A program made the position numbers and the translations under genes. The notes under the pieces were generated by a model, which did no database searches, was not told where the DNA came from, and worked only from the letters and a program-made list of their open reading frames with translations. Shown here piece by piece: positions 52,476-62,136 of a DNA stretch of 64,000 nt. This DNA comes from Tretioscincus oriximinensis (taxonomy: Eukaryota > Chordata > Lepidosauria > Squamata > Gymnophthalmidae). How positions within the stretch are numbered: position 1 is the stretch's first letter; each line of letters opens with the position of its first letter. The stretch lies in the NCBI GenBank assembly GCA_022410635.1, contig JAJVDF010000159.1:2158819-2222818 (forward strand). The letters run 5' to 3'.

Positions 52476-52710
52476 CTGAATGGGGTAAAAGCCTATCTGC
52501 TCCAGCATTCTGCTTAACACAGTGACCCACCAACTGCACCTGGGCACTCTCATGAAGAAGAAGGCAAAATATTTACCTGTTTCGACTCCCTGAAAATGGT
52601 ATTTCAGGAATCCTGCTTGTTGCTCTATCCCAGAAGCAGTATCAGCAGATCGACCCTAGTAACTATCAGTATACCTGACTTCCATGAATTTGTCTTTTCC
52701 CTATTACAAG
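52476..52710 (-). mobile_element. CR1-type 3' end, minus
   Basis: GAGCTCTGCTGAATGGGGT, CCAGCATTCTGCTTAACACA, GTGACCCACCAACTGCACC, GGTATTTCAGGAATCCTGC and CATGAATTTGTCTTTTCCC: the reverse complement of the family. It abuts the plus-strand copies, so the pair is arranged tail to tail. Confidence 0.74.
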
Positions 52711-53766
52711 AATACAAGGAAATGTAACAAGGAAACAACATGGAAAATTGAAGGTAGATGGTGCGAAAATAAATTAAATAAATAGCGAAATATGCATACT
52801 TGGTCTTGCTATTATGCAAATAAAAAGAGATACAGTAACACCAGAAAGGATTTTTTAGAAAATTGACTCAACTGAGGTTAGATAAATACCATTTCAGATG
52901 TTCTATTTGGGAAAAATCTGAGAATGAGAAGAAGAATATTGTTATATTTGTATTTCTTTTTATTAAAAATGATAGATAGAAATAAATACCATAAGGAAGG
53001 AAGAAAGGAAGGAAGAAGAGGCACAAACATAAACATTCTTTAGTTTATACCCCTTCTTTAGAAATATTTTAAATAAAAAAAAATGCCAGTATGGCTGCAT
53101 AATTCATGTTCTAAAATTCTGAATATTCCATTAGGACATTTAGACATGTACACATTCCAAATCCTTAAAAGAAGTGTCTATTTTGGTTTGGAAGGCTCAC
53201 ATTCAAATATTCCTTCGTACAGAATTTGGGTTCCATTAACTCAACAAGGCAATGATGAAGATAAACTGGAATAGCTACAACCATTCTGTCCCAAGACCTT
53301 CGAAAGAATGACAGGATAAAAATGTGATCTAACAATCATCTGCCACATTTTTTCCTTTGACAATTATTTTCACTTCTGCACACTGGAATACCTCTTATTG
53401 AGGTGTTAGTTCCAATCAGATTAGTTAATATTAAGCAGTATTAAATATTCACAAAGCTAGAAGCTGCAACTTCAGGTTTGAGGAGGGAGTGATCAGATTT
53501 AATTACAAAAATACATCACATGGAGATGATGCCTTTAAGATTAATTATTTACTGAGAAATATGTTTAGGTAAGAAAGACCAAATATGAATGGCTGGTTAT
53601 ATAAGTAAAGGTAAGGAGAAAAAAAGCAAGCTGGAGGTATGTTCCGCAACATGAAGTTCCCTAGGAAGTTGAGGGCATAAGCTGACTCTCGTGATTATGT
53701 TGATATGGGTGATTGACTTTCCTTAAGGATTTGGGGCTCAAGATGTTTAGGGTCTTGTAAGTCAAT
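52711..53766. other. unassigned sequence
   Basis: AT-rich with a (GGAA)-like run near 52990-53010. No gene recognised; a 63-codon frame at 53083-53274 has no family support. Confidence 0.42.
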
Positions 53767-54535
53767 GTTAAGAGCCAGTTTGGTGTAGTGGTTAGAGTGT
53801 GGTACTCTTACCTGGTAGTCTCCCGATTCGATTCCCCACTCCTCCATGAAAGCCTCTTTAGCCTTGAAAGGCGACGTATTAGAGATGATCTGATTGAAGT
53901 GTACTAAATCATGCATGGGATCGACAGGGTGAATAGAGAAAAAATGTTTTCTCTCTCCCACAACACTAGGACCAGAGGGCCCTCTTTAAAACTGTTGGGT
54001 AGAAAAGTGAGAACAGACAAAGGAAAGTATTTTTTCACCCAGAAGGTCATCGGCCTGTGGAATTTACTTCCTGAAGAGGTAGTGGTAGCTAACAGCTTGG
54101 ATAGTTTCAAGACAGGACTAGACAGGTTTATGGACACTAAGGGTATAAATGGATACTAGGATGGAAGTCTGGATGTTGCCTCTGGGATGGAGCAACAGGC
54201 AGGACTCCTGAGATACCATTTACAGGTGCATATTTTGCTTTCCTCTGTTCGGACTGCCCAGGTGCATCTGGTGGGCCTCTGTGTGACACAGAATGCTGGA
54301 CTTGATGGGCTGTGGCCTGGTCCAATATGGCTCTTCTTATATTCTTATGTTCTTATGGGTGACCTTGGGCCAGTCACAGTTCTTTGGAACTCTCTCAGCC
54401 CCACCTACTTCACAGGGTGACTGTCGTAGAGAAAGCAGCAAAAGCTATGTGTGTTCCCCCCCCCCCCCACCTCATAGTTGGCTGCCCTGAGACCATTGGG
54501 TACAGGGTGGGATATAAGTACAAATAAATAAATGG
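53767..54535 (+). mobile_element. tSINE-1 split by a CR1
   Basis: Left part 53764-53861: GAGCCAGTTTGGTGTAGTGG, CGATTCGATTCCCCACTCC, CATGAAAGCC. Right part 54358-54535: GGTGACCTTGGGCCAGTCAC, CAGCCCCACCTACTTCACAG, TGCCCTGAGACCATTGGGTA, CAAATAAATAAATGG. Compared with 60507-60720, about five bases (AGCTG) are missing at the breakpoint. The LINE-X-type tail is complete. Confidence 0.92.
53862..54357 (+). mobile_element. CR1-type LINE 3' end, young
   Basis: Starts in coding sequence of the C-terminal region. The frame 53911-54159 includes GKVRT-type residues through FFTQKVIGLWNLLPEEVV, then the 3' end GACTTGATGGGCTGTGGCC and TTCTTATG octamers to 54357. It closely resembles 47243-47675, with a small deletion near 54225. 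No target duplication, as is usual for CR1. Confidence 0.92.
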
Positions 54536-54539
54536 AAAT

Positions 54540-54745
54540 GGGCTCAGAAGTAAATGGACACCCGTGCAGTTCTTGGTATAATGTGCATCCAGCCAGCTGG
54601 TACCAAATAGCAGCCTAACTGCTGGGTTATTCACTCCCAAACCATCTTCAAGGGATAGCTCCACGTAGAGTGCATTACAGTAGTCCACTCTGAAAGTTAC
54701 CAGAGCATGTAGTATTATGGCCATTGCACCTGGCAGTCTTCTGCA
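54540..54745 (-). pseudogene. LINE-X reverse transcriptase, C-terminal region
   Basis: The minus strand encodes ALVTFRVDYCNALYVELSLE and, frameshifted, a VRLLFGTSWLDAH-like stretch. These correspond to the LVTSRLDYCNALY...ARLLTGTS.RDHI region downstream of the reverse transcriptase palm in L2/CR1/Rex-type LINEs. It is part of a 186-codon open frame (54410-54970), but the two ends of that frame come from SINE and unassigned sequence, so the frame is composite, not a protein. Confidence 0.78.
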
Positions 54746-55329
54746 AATCAAAGTGTAAAATATATCAAATTTCAAGACTGAGGAAACATTATCAGACACA
54801 GAAACGAACTTTTCAAAGCCTGAATGCAACACATCTGTACTTGCTACATAAACCTGATCAAGCAGAATTGTTAAGCTCCTTTCGAATGCGGAAAGAATAT
54901 TCACACAACTTAGCATCCGCTCCCCCTTCCTCCCCTGCACTCCCAACTTAATGAATTTCTTCAATGCCATACAAAGAGCTGCAGGGGATTGTTTTTGCTT
55001 TGTTTCTGCTCTTAAACAAGATTTTTCAGAAATATGCTAGGGACAGCAAAACCAGAGATATCTAGGATGTTTTAAAGGAAAGATAAAAGAAAGTGATGCC
55101 AGCCTTTTCTCACTAGTGGTGTACAAGATGCTGATGTTCTTTATTTATTGATTGGTGTTCTCATACCCACCCTGGTTCTCTCGAAAGTTTCATGAATATT
55201 TCCACGTGCAAGGGAAGGAGAAAGACCCTTCCACCACCACCGCTGGGACACAGACAGCAAATCATTACAACTTACATCACAAAGCACCCTGCACTTGTTG
55301 AAAACAGAAAGAATCCCTAACTCATAAGT
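54746..55329. other. no recognised feature
   Basis: Unassigned sequence. Confidence 0.42.
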
Positions 55330-55905
55330 TTTATTTATTTATTTATTCATTTATCCATTCATTCATTTGTACTTCTATCTTGCCCTATAGCCAAAGGTCT
55401 CAGGGCGGCCAACCAAAGGGTGGTGCACATAGCTTTTTATTGCTTTCTCTACAACAGACACCCTGTGAAGTTGTGGAGCTGGGAGAGTTCTAAAGAACTG
55501 ACTGGCCAAAGGTCACCCAGATGGCTTTCATGGAGTGGGAATCAAACCGGGATGATGATGATGATGATGAGGAGGAGGAGAACAACAACAAGAAGAAGAA
55601 CAACAACAACAAGAAGAACAACAAGAACAAGGACAAGAACAAGAACAACAACAACTTTGTTCTTATACCCCACTTTTTCTCACCTTTCAAAGGGACTCAA
55701 AGCAGCTTACAAGGGTATTTTGCCCGAAGGCTCACATTCTATCTTCCCTACCAGACTCTGGTGTTTCCCAGGCTAGTAGAAGGTGCTCACCCCTCCCCAC
55801 GTCCAACACAGCGCTTCGAAACCCCATCTCCCAGACGAGACACAAATTCCTAAGCGACTGAGCTATCCGTGCCACCTTTCTAACCACTACACCAAACTGG
55901 CTCTC
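55330..55905 (-). mobile_element. tSINE-1 split by a tSINE-2
   Basis: Left part 55330-55550: ATTTATTTATTTATTCATTT tail, AAGGTCTCAGGGCGGCCAAC, ACAACAGACACCCTGTGAAG, CACCCAGATGGCTTTCATGG. The last roughly 30 bases, CTAACCACTACACCAAACTG and GCTCT, reappear at 55878-55905. The insert between is a minus-strand tSINE-2, so both SINEs have the same orientation. Confidence 0.87.
55551..55876 (-). mobile_element. tSINE-2, full length, within tSINE-1
   Basis: The tail is a mixture of GAT, GAG, AAC and AAG triplets (55550-55645), then CTTATACCCCACTTTTTCTC, AAAGGGACTCAAAGCAGCTT, AGGTGCTCACCCCTCCCC and the head complement CCTAAGCGACTGAGCTATCC at about 55848-55867. The middle (ATACATGGGAACCACC part) is deleted relative to 38923-39285. 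Confidence 0.88.
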
Positions 55906-56829
55906 AAAGAATGGCAAAGAATGACTGTCATATGGCTAAAGAGAATGGAACCAGAATTCTTGATTTTGTTTCTGAAATTAAGTAGAATCATGCAACAAGC
56001 CATGAAGGAGGTTCACAAGTGTTATCCTAACACATACATCTTCGGTTTTGGAGAACTGAGCAAGTCCAGAGGAAAGGAAAAACATTTTTCCTGGTTTAGT
56101 CCAATTCCTCAGAAGTGAAGATGGAGTAATACCTCCACCATGAAGAGCAAACAGTCAAACAAAAGCATTGCTCTTTAAACTTACATGTATCCTCAACCGA
56201 AAGTGATATCAGGTGACAGAGCTGTATGCAATTAAATCATATATTCAATTTGAACTTAACTGAACACCTAGGCTGCTTTCCAATTATAAGTTTAAAATCA
56301 CTATTTCTTTTAAAACCAAGACAACACATTTATCAAGTATGTCTCCACTCATCTCCATTCTTCCTCGCAGTTCCCTCTGTCCATGTTACATTTCCTGGTA
56401 CTCTTGTGACATCAGAAGCCCCAGAAGTCATTGTTAAGCTTGCTTTACTACAATTCCCAGCATTCTCTGTGAGCAGAGAGCCAATGAGCTTTTTTCTGCG
56501 AGGCTCAAGGTCTCAGAGAGAACAGCAAGTTTGTTTCCAGGAGGGAGGCAGCTCACATTCACTCCTTAAGAAGCTGCCATGCCTGCTCCTTCCTGTCAGG
56601 TGAAGGGGTGCCTTCCGGCTGCTCACTCTCTCAGCCTCTGTGAATGCTGGAGAAAGGCCTTATCACACTGGTGCTTCATCACCAGCTCGTGTTAGCTTAT
56701 ATCTTCTCTACTATCAGGCTCTTGGCCAGCTGGCACTCCTAGCTCAGCCTCTTCTTAAGCTACATCCTCCTCCTAAGATTAATTTTGCATGTGCTATTAA
56801 TTTGTCCATTATTTCTCTTTGTTCCACAA
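55906..56829. other. unassigned sequence with small motifs
   Basis: 56093 carries the TTTAGTCCAATTCCTCAGAA motif and 56447-56460 the ACTACAATTCCCAG motif. 56700-56768 is one copy of a roughly 70-base direct repeat whose partner is 57866-57935. Confidence 0.45.
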
Positions 56830-57110
56830 ATCAGAGGTTATTCAGGCCTGCATGCATGATTGTCATTTTGTCTGTTACAATAATGTGTATATTTAACATA
56901 TTTATTTCCTCTTGAACCTTTTCCCAATATTCCCCTATTGTGGGAAATTCACATGGGACACATATTAGAAATGATATATTATTAATATCAGATATACCTG
57001 TCTGGACCAAAGCTACCAAAGTGAGGCCTCTGGGTAATTTTCTTGCAAAATTTCCTTGGTCAAGCTGACCTCTGCTCAACCCCAGGAACCTACTTAATCT
57101 TTTTCCTTTC
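56830..57110 (-). pseudogene. L1-like ORF2 C-terminal remnant (tentative)
   Basis: The minus strand encodes SFLICVPCEFPTIGEYWEKV then QEEINML, resembling the C-terminal region of L1 ORF2 where a C-x-x-C...W-x-C is followed by (F/Y)W and a helix. It lacks the typical histidine and is only about 80 codons. Could be chance resemblance. Confidence 0.42.
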
Positions 57111-57429
57111 CTTTAGGGGCACCTATGAATGGTAGCTCCTGTCTAAATGGCCTTACTGAAAAGGGCCACTTAATCCCATCAGGCTAGGGAAGTCAAATGT
57201 TAGCTTTAACACTAAGGCTAGCTTGGCCCCTGCTGGGAATCACACTTTGGCAATGTAGCCTAAAGCATATCCCACTGTACAAAAGGGAAGTCACTATTTA
57301 CTGTTTCTACCTTTCTATAGACACGGCTATCTATCCTTTGTTTGACTATCAATCATGGGTCATCAGAGACTTGGCCCTGATATGACTCACTATTCCTGTC
57401 ATTAATTTGATTGACAGGGTTTCACAATG
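57111..57429. other. no recognised feature
   Basis: Unassigned sequence. Confidence 0.4.
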
Positions 57430-57790
57430 GAAGCTAAGGTCCATTCAGTAGCCACACCACACACACACACTTCTTTNCCCCTATTGGTTCCTGTACCCAG
57501 GCTGCGCCCCCTTGGGAGGGGGAATAACGCATCACCTGTGACATCACTGACCCACGTTGGGTCTCCTCCACCCCTTTTACCTCGTCATAATTTGATACAC
57601 GCCTTCTGATATCAAAGTGAATAAAAGTTGAAGTTTTTGGTCCCTCAGGAGGAATCCATGACCCGTGGGTCCTCCTAGGGTGCGCCTGTAATCTCAAGCT
57701 TTGTCCGTGTGAATCCTTCGACACGTGTTCCTGGCTCCATGGCAAGCTACCTCAATCCACCAGCTCATATCCTTGAATAAAGAGAACCAA
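57430..57790 (+). other. LTR-like GC-rich segment (tentative)
   Basis: More GC- and CpG-rich than its surroundings. A (CA) run is followed by CCCCTATTGG (inverted CCAAT), a GC-rich stretch (CTGCGCCCCCTTGGGAGGGG), TATA-like GAATAAAAG at 57620, then GAATAAAG at 57775 as a possible polyadenylation signal. This order suits a solo retroviral or retrotransposon LTR, but I cannot define TG...CA ends or a target duplication, and no internal retroviral gene is nearby. Confidence 0.3.
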
Positions 57791-59423
57791 CTCTCTTTAC
57801 CCTATCGTTTCATATTCCCAAACCATGTGGTAATATAATCCTCTTTGCTGACTTTCATGCCAGCATGTATCTTCTTCACTATCAGCTCATGTCCAGCTGG
57901 CACTCCTGGCTTGGCCTTTTCTGAAGCTACGTCTTAGCTTCTGGCTCAGCTTCAGCCATTATCTCTTCTTTTGAGTCTAGATCCAGATTAAGGCAAGACA
58001 TCACGTCTCCCGTTACTTCCTCCTGAGTTCAGCATTTATCAGGTGGGCATTCTGCTGGTGAATTGATGGGAACTGCACAGCTGGAAGTGAAAATGGCATC
58101 TCCTTCTCATTTCTGGCTGAATGCTGCTGAGATCAGCAATGTGGCCGGAAATGAGATTGGTGTCTTCCTCTCATTTCCAGTTTTATGCTTCTTACAACCT
58201 ACTCTAGTGCAGAAAGGGTCTTCAATAAAAATAACTGAGAATAGTAAATGCTGATTCTGCTACCCTTCCTTCGTCTTCCGTTTGTAGCGGATATGCCAGG
58301 AAGAAGAAATTACACTGGGATATAAAACTGAGATTTAACTCATGCAAGCAACAGAACATTAGCAGAAAGGGTTTCCAGCACACCTGGCACAGAACTAAAA
58401 CAGAGCACATTTCTTTGAGTTTTGTCGTTTACCTATCCATGTTTTTCAGGTTACAGCATGATGCTGTTCCTGCATCTCATTAAGAAGATCTTTTGCCTTC
58501 AGCTGCCTTCACAAAGGCACTGTTTTCAACTAATCTGCTTTCCACACACCAGCACTTATCACTTTATGTAGAATAAGGGATATTTATGTCATTGCCTCGA
58601 GCCAAAACTCAGCAGTCGTGGAGCTCTCTGCAAAAAAATATTCTCCTCTCTCTAAGCCTTTTGTTAAGTTTGTCCAGAATGTTATCAGAGCCATTGTTCA
58701 ATTCTGTTTTATTCCATGTTGTTGTGACAAAATGTTTTTTGCTGCCCTCCTCATTTCTCCTGTTTATTTGGGAAAGAATATTCTCCTTCTTGCCCCAAAC
58801 TCCGTTGGCATGGATGAGATTCATAGTAAATATAATCCTTCCTCCATGCATCTCAAAATTTGGACTCCATCCATGCCAACAGGGGGGAAAGGGAGTTCAA
58901 AAGTGGCTTAAAAGTGACAGTGTGTGTCCACACACCAGCCTGTTGCCCTGCTATTTCTCATTCTCACAGAATAAAGCATCTACATTTTCGTAATCTTGAG
59001 TGTAGACACTTCTTTCTTTTCTCTGAATATGTAGCGAAATGGGAAGGAAATCTTTTGCATTTCACTACAAATCCCAGAAGGCTTTGAGAATGGAAGCTTT
59101 CTATTTCTCTCCTGTCACTGGCTGTTGTTGTCTTTTGCACAANTTCTGTTCTGTCTCCTTTTTATCCTGCAACTGGACGCTCAGTTTCAAAACAAAGAAA
59201 AAGAAAGAAAATCCTTCTGCATTTCAAGTCAGTACCCTGCTGCTAGGGGGACTTTAAATAAATAATATGGGGAACGCAAGAGTTTTTTATGCCCTAAAAA
59301 CTGGGGGGAAGGGGTGGTGAACAGACGAAGCCTTCTTCCGTTATTTAATCAGACAAAAAATACTAAGATGATAATCCAAATTTATAGAGCGCTATGATTG
59401 CTGGATCCCAGCAGTTACATGTG
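57791..59423. other. unassigned sequence
   Basis: 57866-57935 is the second copy of the direct repeat noted at 56700. The 135-codon plus-strand frame at 58586-58993 and its overlapping frames show no recognised domain. 59064-59080 has ACTACAAATCCCAGAAG. Confidence 0.42.
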
Positions 59424-59901
59424 GAAGTCACCTGGGTCACAAAACAAACAACCACACCTCTTTTCTGCAAAACAAATGAACACAAACAGGGCAGAATCAG
59501 TATCAATATAAAAATATATATAAATGTAAACAATGGCACAAAACCACCATTAAAATATCACAATATAAAAACACACAGCATATCAAATATAAAAGTGAGA
59601 AATGTCCAACAAAACTCAATGTCCAGAGTAACAATCCAAATAGTCAGAGACTGATGTGGATGGAAGGCACAGTCTACGAAGGATGAAGGTGGAATAGTCC
59701 AGATAGTCCACAAAGGGAGGAGAATGTAGTCAAGTGGTGCCAGACGCGTTTTCGAACAGATATGGTCCTCCTCAGTGGCAATAGTCACAATACAGCACTC
59801 AAGACAAAATGGGTATTTATGTGATGGCATATATCATAGAGAGTGCCTCACACTTTCCATCACTATTTGGATTTTTTTGTGTGTATTGAAGTCACCTGGG
59901 T
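59424..59901 (-). mobile_element. PLE-like insertion, 450 bp, with 14-bp duplication
   Basis: Perfect GAAGTCACCTGGGT at 59424-59437 and 59888-59901. On the minus strand the insert carries a hammerhead-like fold (59738-59780), then AT-rich 3' sequence with ATATTGTGATATTTTAATGG to the end at 59438. No coding part is recognised. Placement among Penelope-like elements is inferred from the hammerhead and insertion length; a non-coding retrozyme-like element is an alternative. Confidence 0.72.
59738..59780 (-). ncRNA. type I hammerhead-ribozyme-like motif
   Basis: Minus strand order: TGCCA (stem I), CTGAGGA (core), GGAC-7-base loop-GTTC (stem II, 4 pairs including one G-U), GAAA (core), ACGCGT (self-complementary, would form stem III between two monomers), C (cleavage position), TGGCA (stem I, pairs perfectly with TGCCA). 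All invariant core bases are present. One A more than the minimal consensus sits between GAA and the ACGCGT stem. Confidence 0.65.
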
Positions 59902-59969
59902 GTCATGGTAGGATAGCAAAAGAAAACTGATGTCTGGATGCAGCATAAAAGGCACAAATGGTGCAATTG

Positions 59970-60120
59970 CTATTTATTTATTTATTTTATTTATTTACAT
60001 TTTTATATCACCCTATACCCGTAGGTCTCAGGGTGGTTAACAATAAAACCATCATTTTGACACATTAAAAACAGCCCTTTCTAAAAATAGGGAGAAGACA
60101 GTAGTTTTCTAGCCATTATT
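59970..60120 (-). mobile_element. LINE-X 3' tail
   Basis: ATTTATTTATTTTATTTATT, CCTATACCCGTAGGTCTCAG, GGGTGGTTAACAATAAAACC, TAGTTTTCTAGCCATT. Same form as 43131-43265. Confidence 0.83.
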
Positions 60121-60129
60121 TATTTAGTC

Positions 60130-60375
60130 TTCCAGCTGAGAGACCCGGGTGAGCGCACTCTACTGGTCTTCAGCTCTAGCCAACTCAGCTATTTGAAAGA
60201 AAGTACATTGCAATCTACATTTCAATTAGATAAACGAGTACTGCCGTTAACCTGGTGGGGAAGATAGACGAGATGTGAGCTTTGGGTGAAAATTAATCTT
60301 GTAAGCTGCTGTAAGTCCCTTCGGCTGAGGAAGGCGGGGTATAAAAACTAGATTCTCCTTCTTTTTCTAAAATCA
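60130..60375 (+). mobile_element. tSINE-2 variant, 5'-truncated
   Basis: AGCTGAGAGACCCGGGTGAG, GCGCACTCTACTGGTCTTC, AACCTGGTGGGGAAGATAGA, GAAAATTAATCTTGTAAGC and GGAAGGCGGGGTATAAAAAC. The uninterrupted counterpart of 21760-22335. Confidence 0.8.
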
Positions 60376-60415
60376 GCAGTGGGATTCAGCCAATTCACGT
60401 AGATTTGGCAGAACC

Positions 60416-60445
60416 GGTGCCTTTTTCTTTTTCTTTTTCTTTTAG
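60416..60445. repeat. (CTTTTT)n short tandem repeat
   Basis: Four to five CTTTTT units. Confidence 0.85.
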
Positions 60446-60506
60446 TTTTGCAAACCGGTTGTTAAACAATCCAGGCCCCGCCTCCTGCTGGAAATCACAA
60501 AATGAG

Positions 60507-60720
60507 AGCCAGTTTGGTATACTGGCTAGAGTGTTGGACTTGCATCTGGTAGTGCCCCGGTTCAATTCCCCACTCCTCCATGAAAGCCAGCTGGGTGTCC
60601 TTGGGCCAGTTACAGTTCTTTATAACTCTCTCAGCCCCACCTACTTCACAGGGTATCTGTTGTGGGGGTATAGGGCAGGATATAAGTACAAATAAATAAA
60701 TAAACAAATAAATAATAATT
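60507..60720 (+). mobile_element. tSINE-1, full-length reference copy
   Basis: Head GAGCCAGTTTGGTATACTGG, B-box GGTTCAATTCCCC, body CATGAAAGCCAGCTGGGTG, TTGGGCCAGTTACAGTTC, CTCAGCCCCACCTACTTCAC, then the LINE-X-like end ATAGGGCAGGATATAAGTAC and (AAAT)n at 60690-60715. Confidence 0.94.
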
Positions 60721-61218
60721 TAGGACATCATTTCCGGTTGCTGCTTCCTGGAACACCAGCACTTAGGATAGTTTTCCCAAAAGAGAAGCTGCTGTTAAGT
60801 TATTTGACTCCCACCACCGCATAAAATGAATCTACCCCATTAGATGCATGAATGGCTTTGCATATTATTCACTCATTTACAAAATGCATCTTTAAGTTTA
60901 ATCCCACCTCTCAAAGTAGCCCTTTCATTTCTATTTAGATCAAGTCTGCCTCAAAGCAAAGCTAAATACGAATTATGAAGCTGCAAGGAAAAAAAATGCA
61001 TTTTCAATTTCTTGGTAGCAGTTTCTCATGCAAAAGCCAGAAGGGCCTTGGCAAAGTCTCACTAATTCAGCTTAAGGACCACTGCATTGTTTTATATTCA
61101 AAACACCAGAACACCCACAATGCTTTTCACTGACGTAAACCAAAGCTGTTCTAACAAATTATCTTAAAGTGTATTCTATACGGACATCTCAGTAGGCAGG
61201 AAGTTTAGTGAGGTCTTA
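60721..61218. other. no recognised feature
   Basis: Unassigned sequence. Confidence 0.42.
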
Positions 61219-62052
61219 TTTAGGGTCTTATAAGCTTGACTTATAAGACCCTAAATGGCTTGGGCCCCAAATGTTTGAAAGAACACCACCTTCAATAAAG
61301 ACAGTACAAGCTTCATCTTATGATCTTCCGATGAGGCTCCCCTGATAGCAGGGCCGTATTTTGGGTATATGGTGCCCCTGGGCAGTACTTTTTTCACACA
61401 CAAACCCCTCCCCACTGAGAATTTTTCAGCAGGAAATCTCTTTTTAAAGCAACTTGTTTCTTGCCTTTAGAAGCCTCTTAGTGGTGCTGNTGTGAATTAA
61501 AATAAAAATAAATAAATATTTTTTTTGAAAAAATAATTATATTTTATTTTATTTTTTTATGCCGGGGATGCCTTTAGGAGCTGGGACTGGTTGCCAAAGC
61601 CTCCTAAAGGTGCAGCTGTGAATTTGTTTTAGAAAAAATATTTTAAATCTTTTTTTTCAATAATATATATATTATTTTTACTGGGAGGGAGGGTGCTGCC
61701 CCTCCCCCCCCCCCAATTCTGCAGCCTGGGCTGCAACCTCTATTGTCCTCCCCCTAAATATAGGTCTTCCTGATTGTCCCACGTGCAGACATGTGGAGGG
61801 CTTTCTGCATGATACCCTCCGGGATGAAAAATGCTCTCCTCTAGGAGGTCTCAGGCACCCACACCGTACATGTTCAGACATCTGATGAAGTCACCTGGTC
61901 GACCCCTGCTTTTTGCTAGCCAAAATCCCCCTCTCCCTGAAAGAACTATTCTGTTTTTAATTGTTCTATTTTCATCTGTTTTTATGGTTTTTATTGTGAT
62001 CCGCCCTGAGAATTTGGGATATTGGATGGAATATAAATAAGTAAATAAATGA
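61219..62052 (+). mobile_element. LINE-X 3' part split by a hAT element
   Basis: 61241-61348: ACCCTAAATGGCTTGGGCC, CAAATGTTTGAAAGAACACC (the GLGPKYLK-type region, decayed). 61777-62052: GTGCAGACATGTGGAGGGCT, AGGAGGTCTCAGGCACC, TTTTATTGTGATCCGCCCTG and AATAAGTAAATAAATG. The 5' edge (61219-61255) is a perfect 16-bp hairpin. The insert is 61349-61768. Confidence 0.77.
61341..61776. mobile_element. non-autonomous hAT element with 8-bp duplication
   Basis: CCTGATAG (61341-61348) and CCTGATTG (61769-61776) flank it, 7 of 8 matching. Left end CAGGGCCGTATTTTGGG, right end complement AAGACCTATATTTAGGG. The interior has CTTTAGGAGCTGGGACTGG and CCTCCTAAAGGTGCAGCTGT, close to segments inside the long FB elements at 19443 and 20418. 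Non-coding. Confidence 0.73.
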
Positions 62053-62136
62053 ACAAAAATATTCATTGGTTGGTTCTTGAAAATGCATGGTGACTGGACT
62101 ACATGCCATGTCCAGCTGCCTCGTAGCAATAATAAC

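Noticed and set aside
54410..54970. 186-codon minus-strand frame
   Set aside because: Its middle is a LINE reverse transcriptase remnant and its ends come from a SINE and unassigned sequence; composite by chance.
58586..58993. 135-codon frame with overlapping 97- and 80-codon frames
   Set aside because: Several frames are open at once on both strands, which points to low stop density, not coding; no domain recognised.
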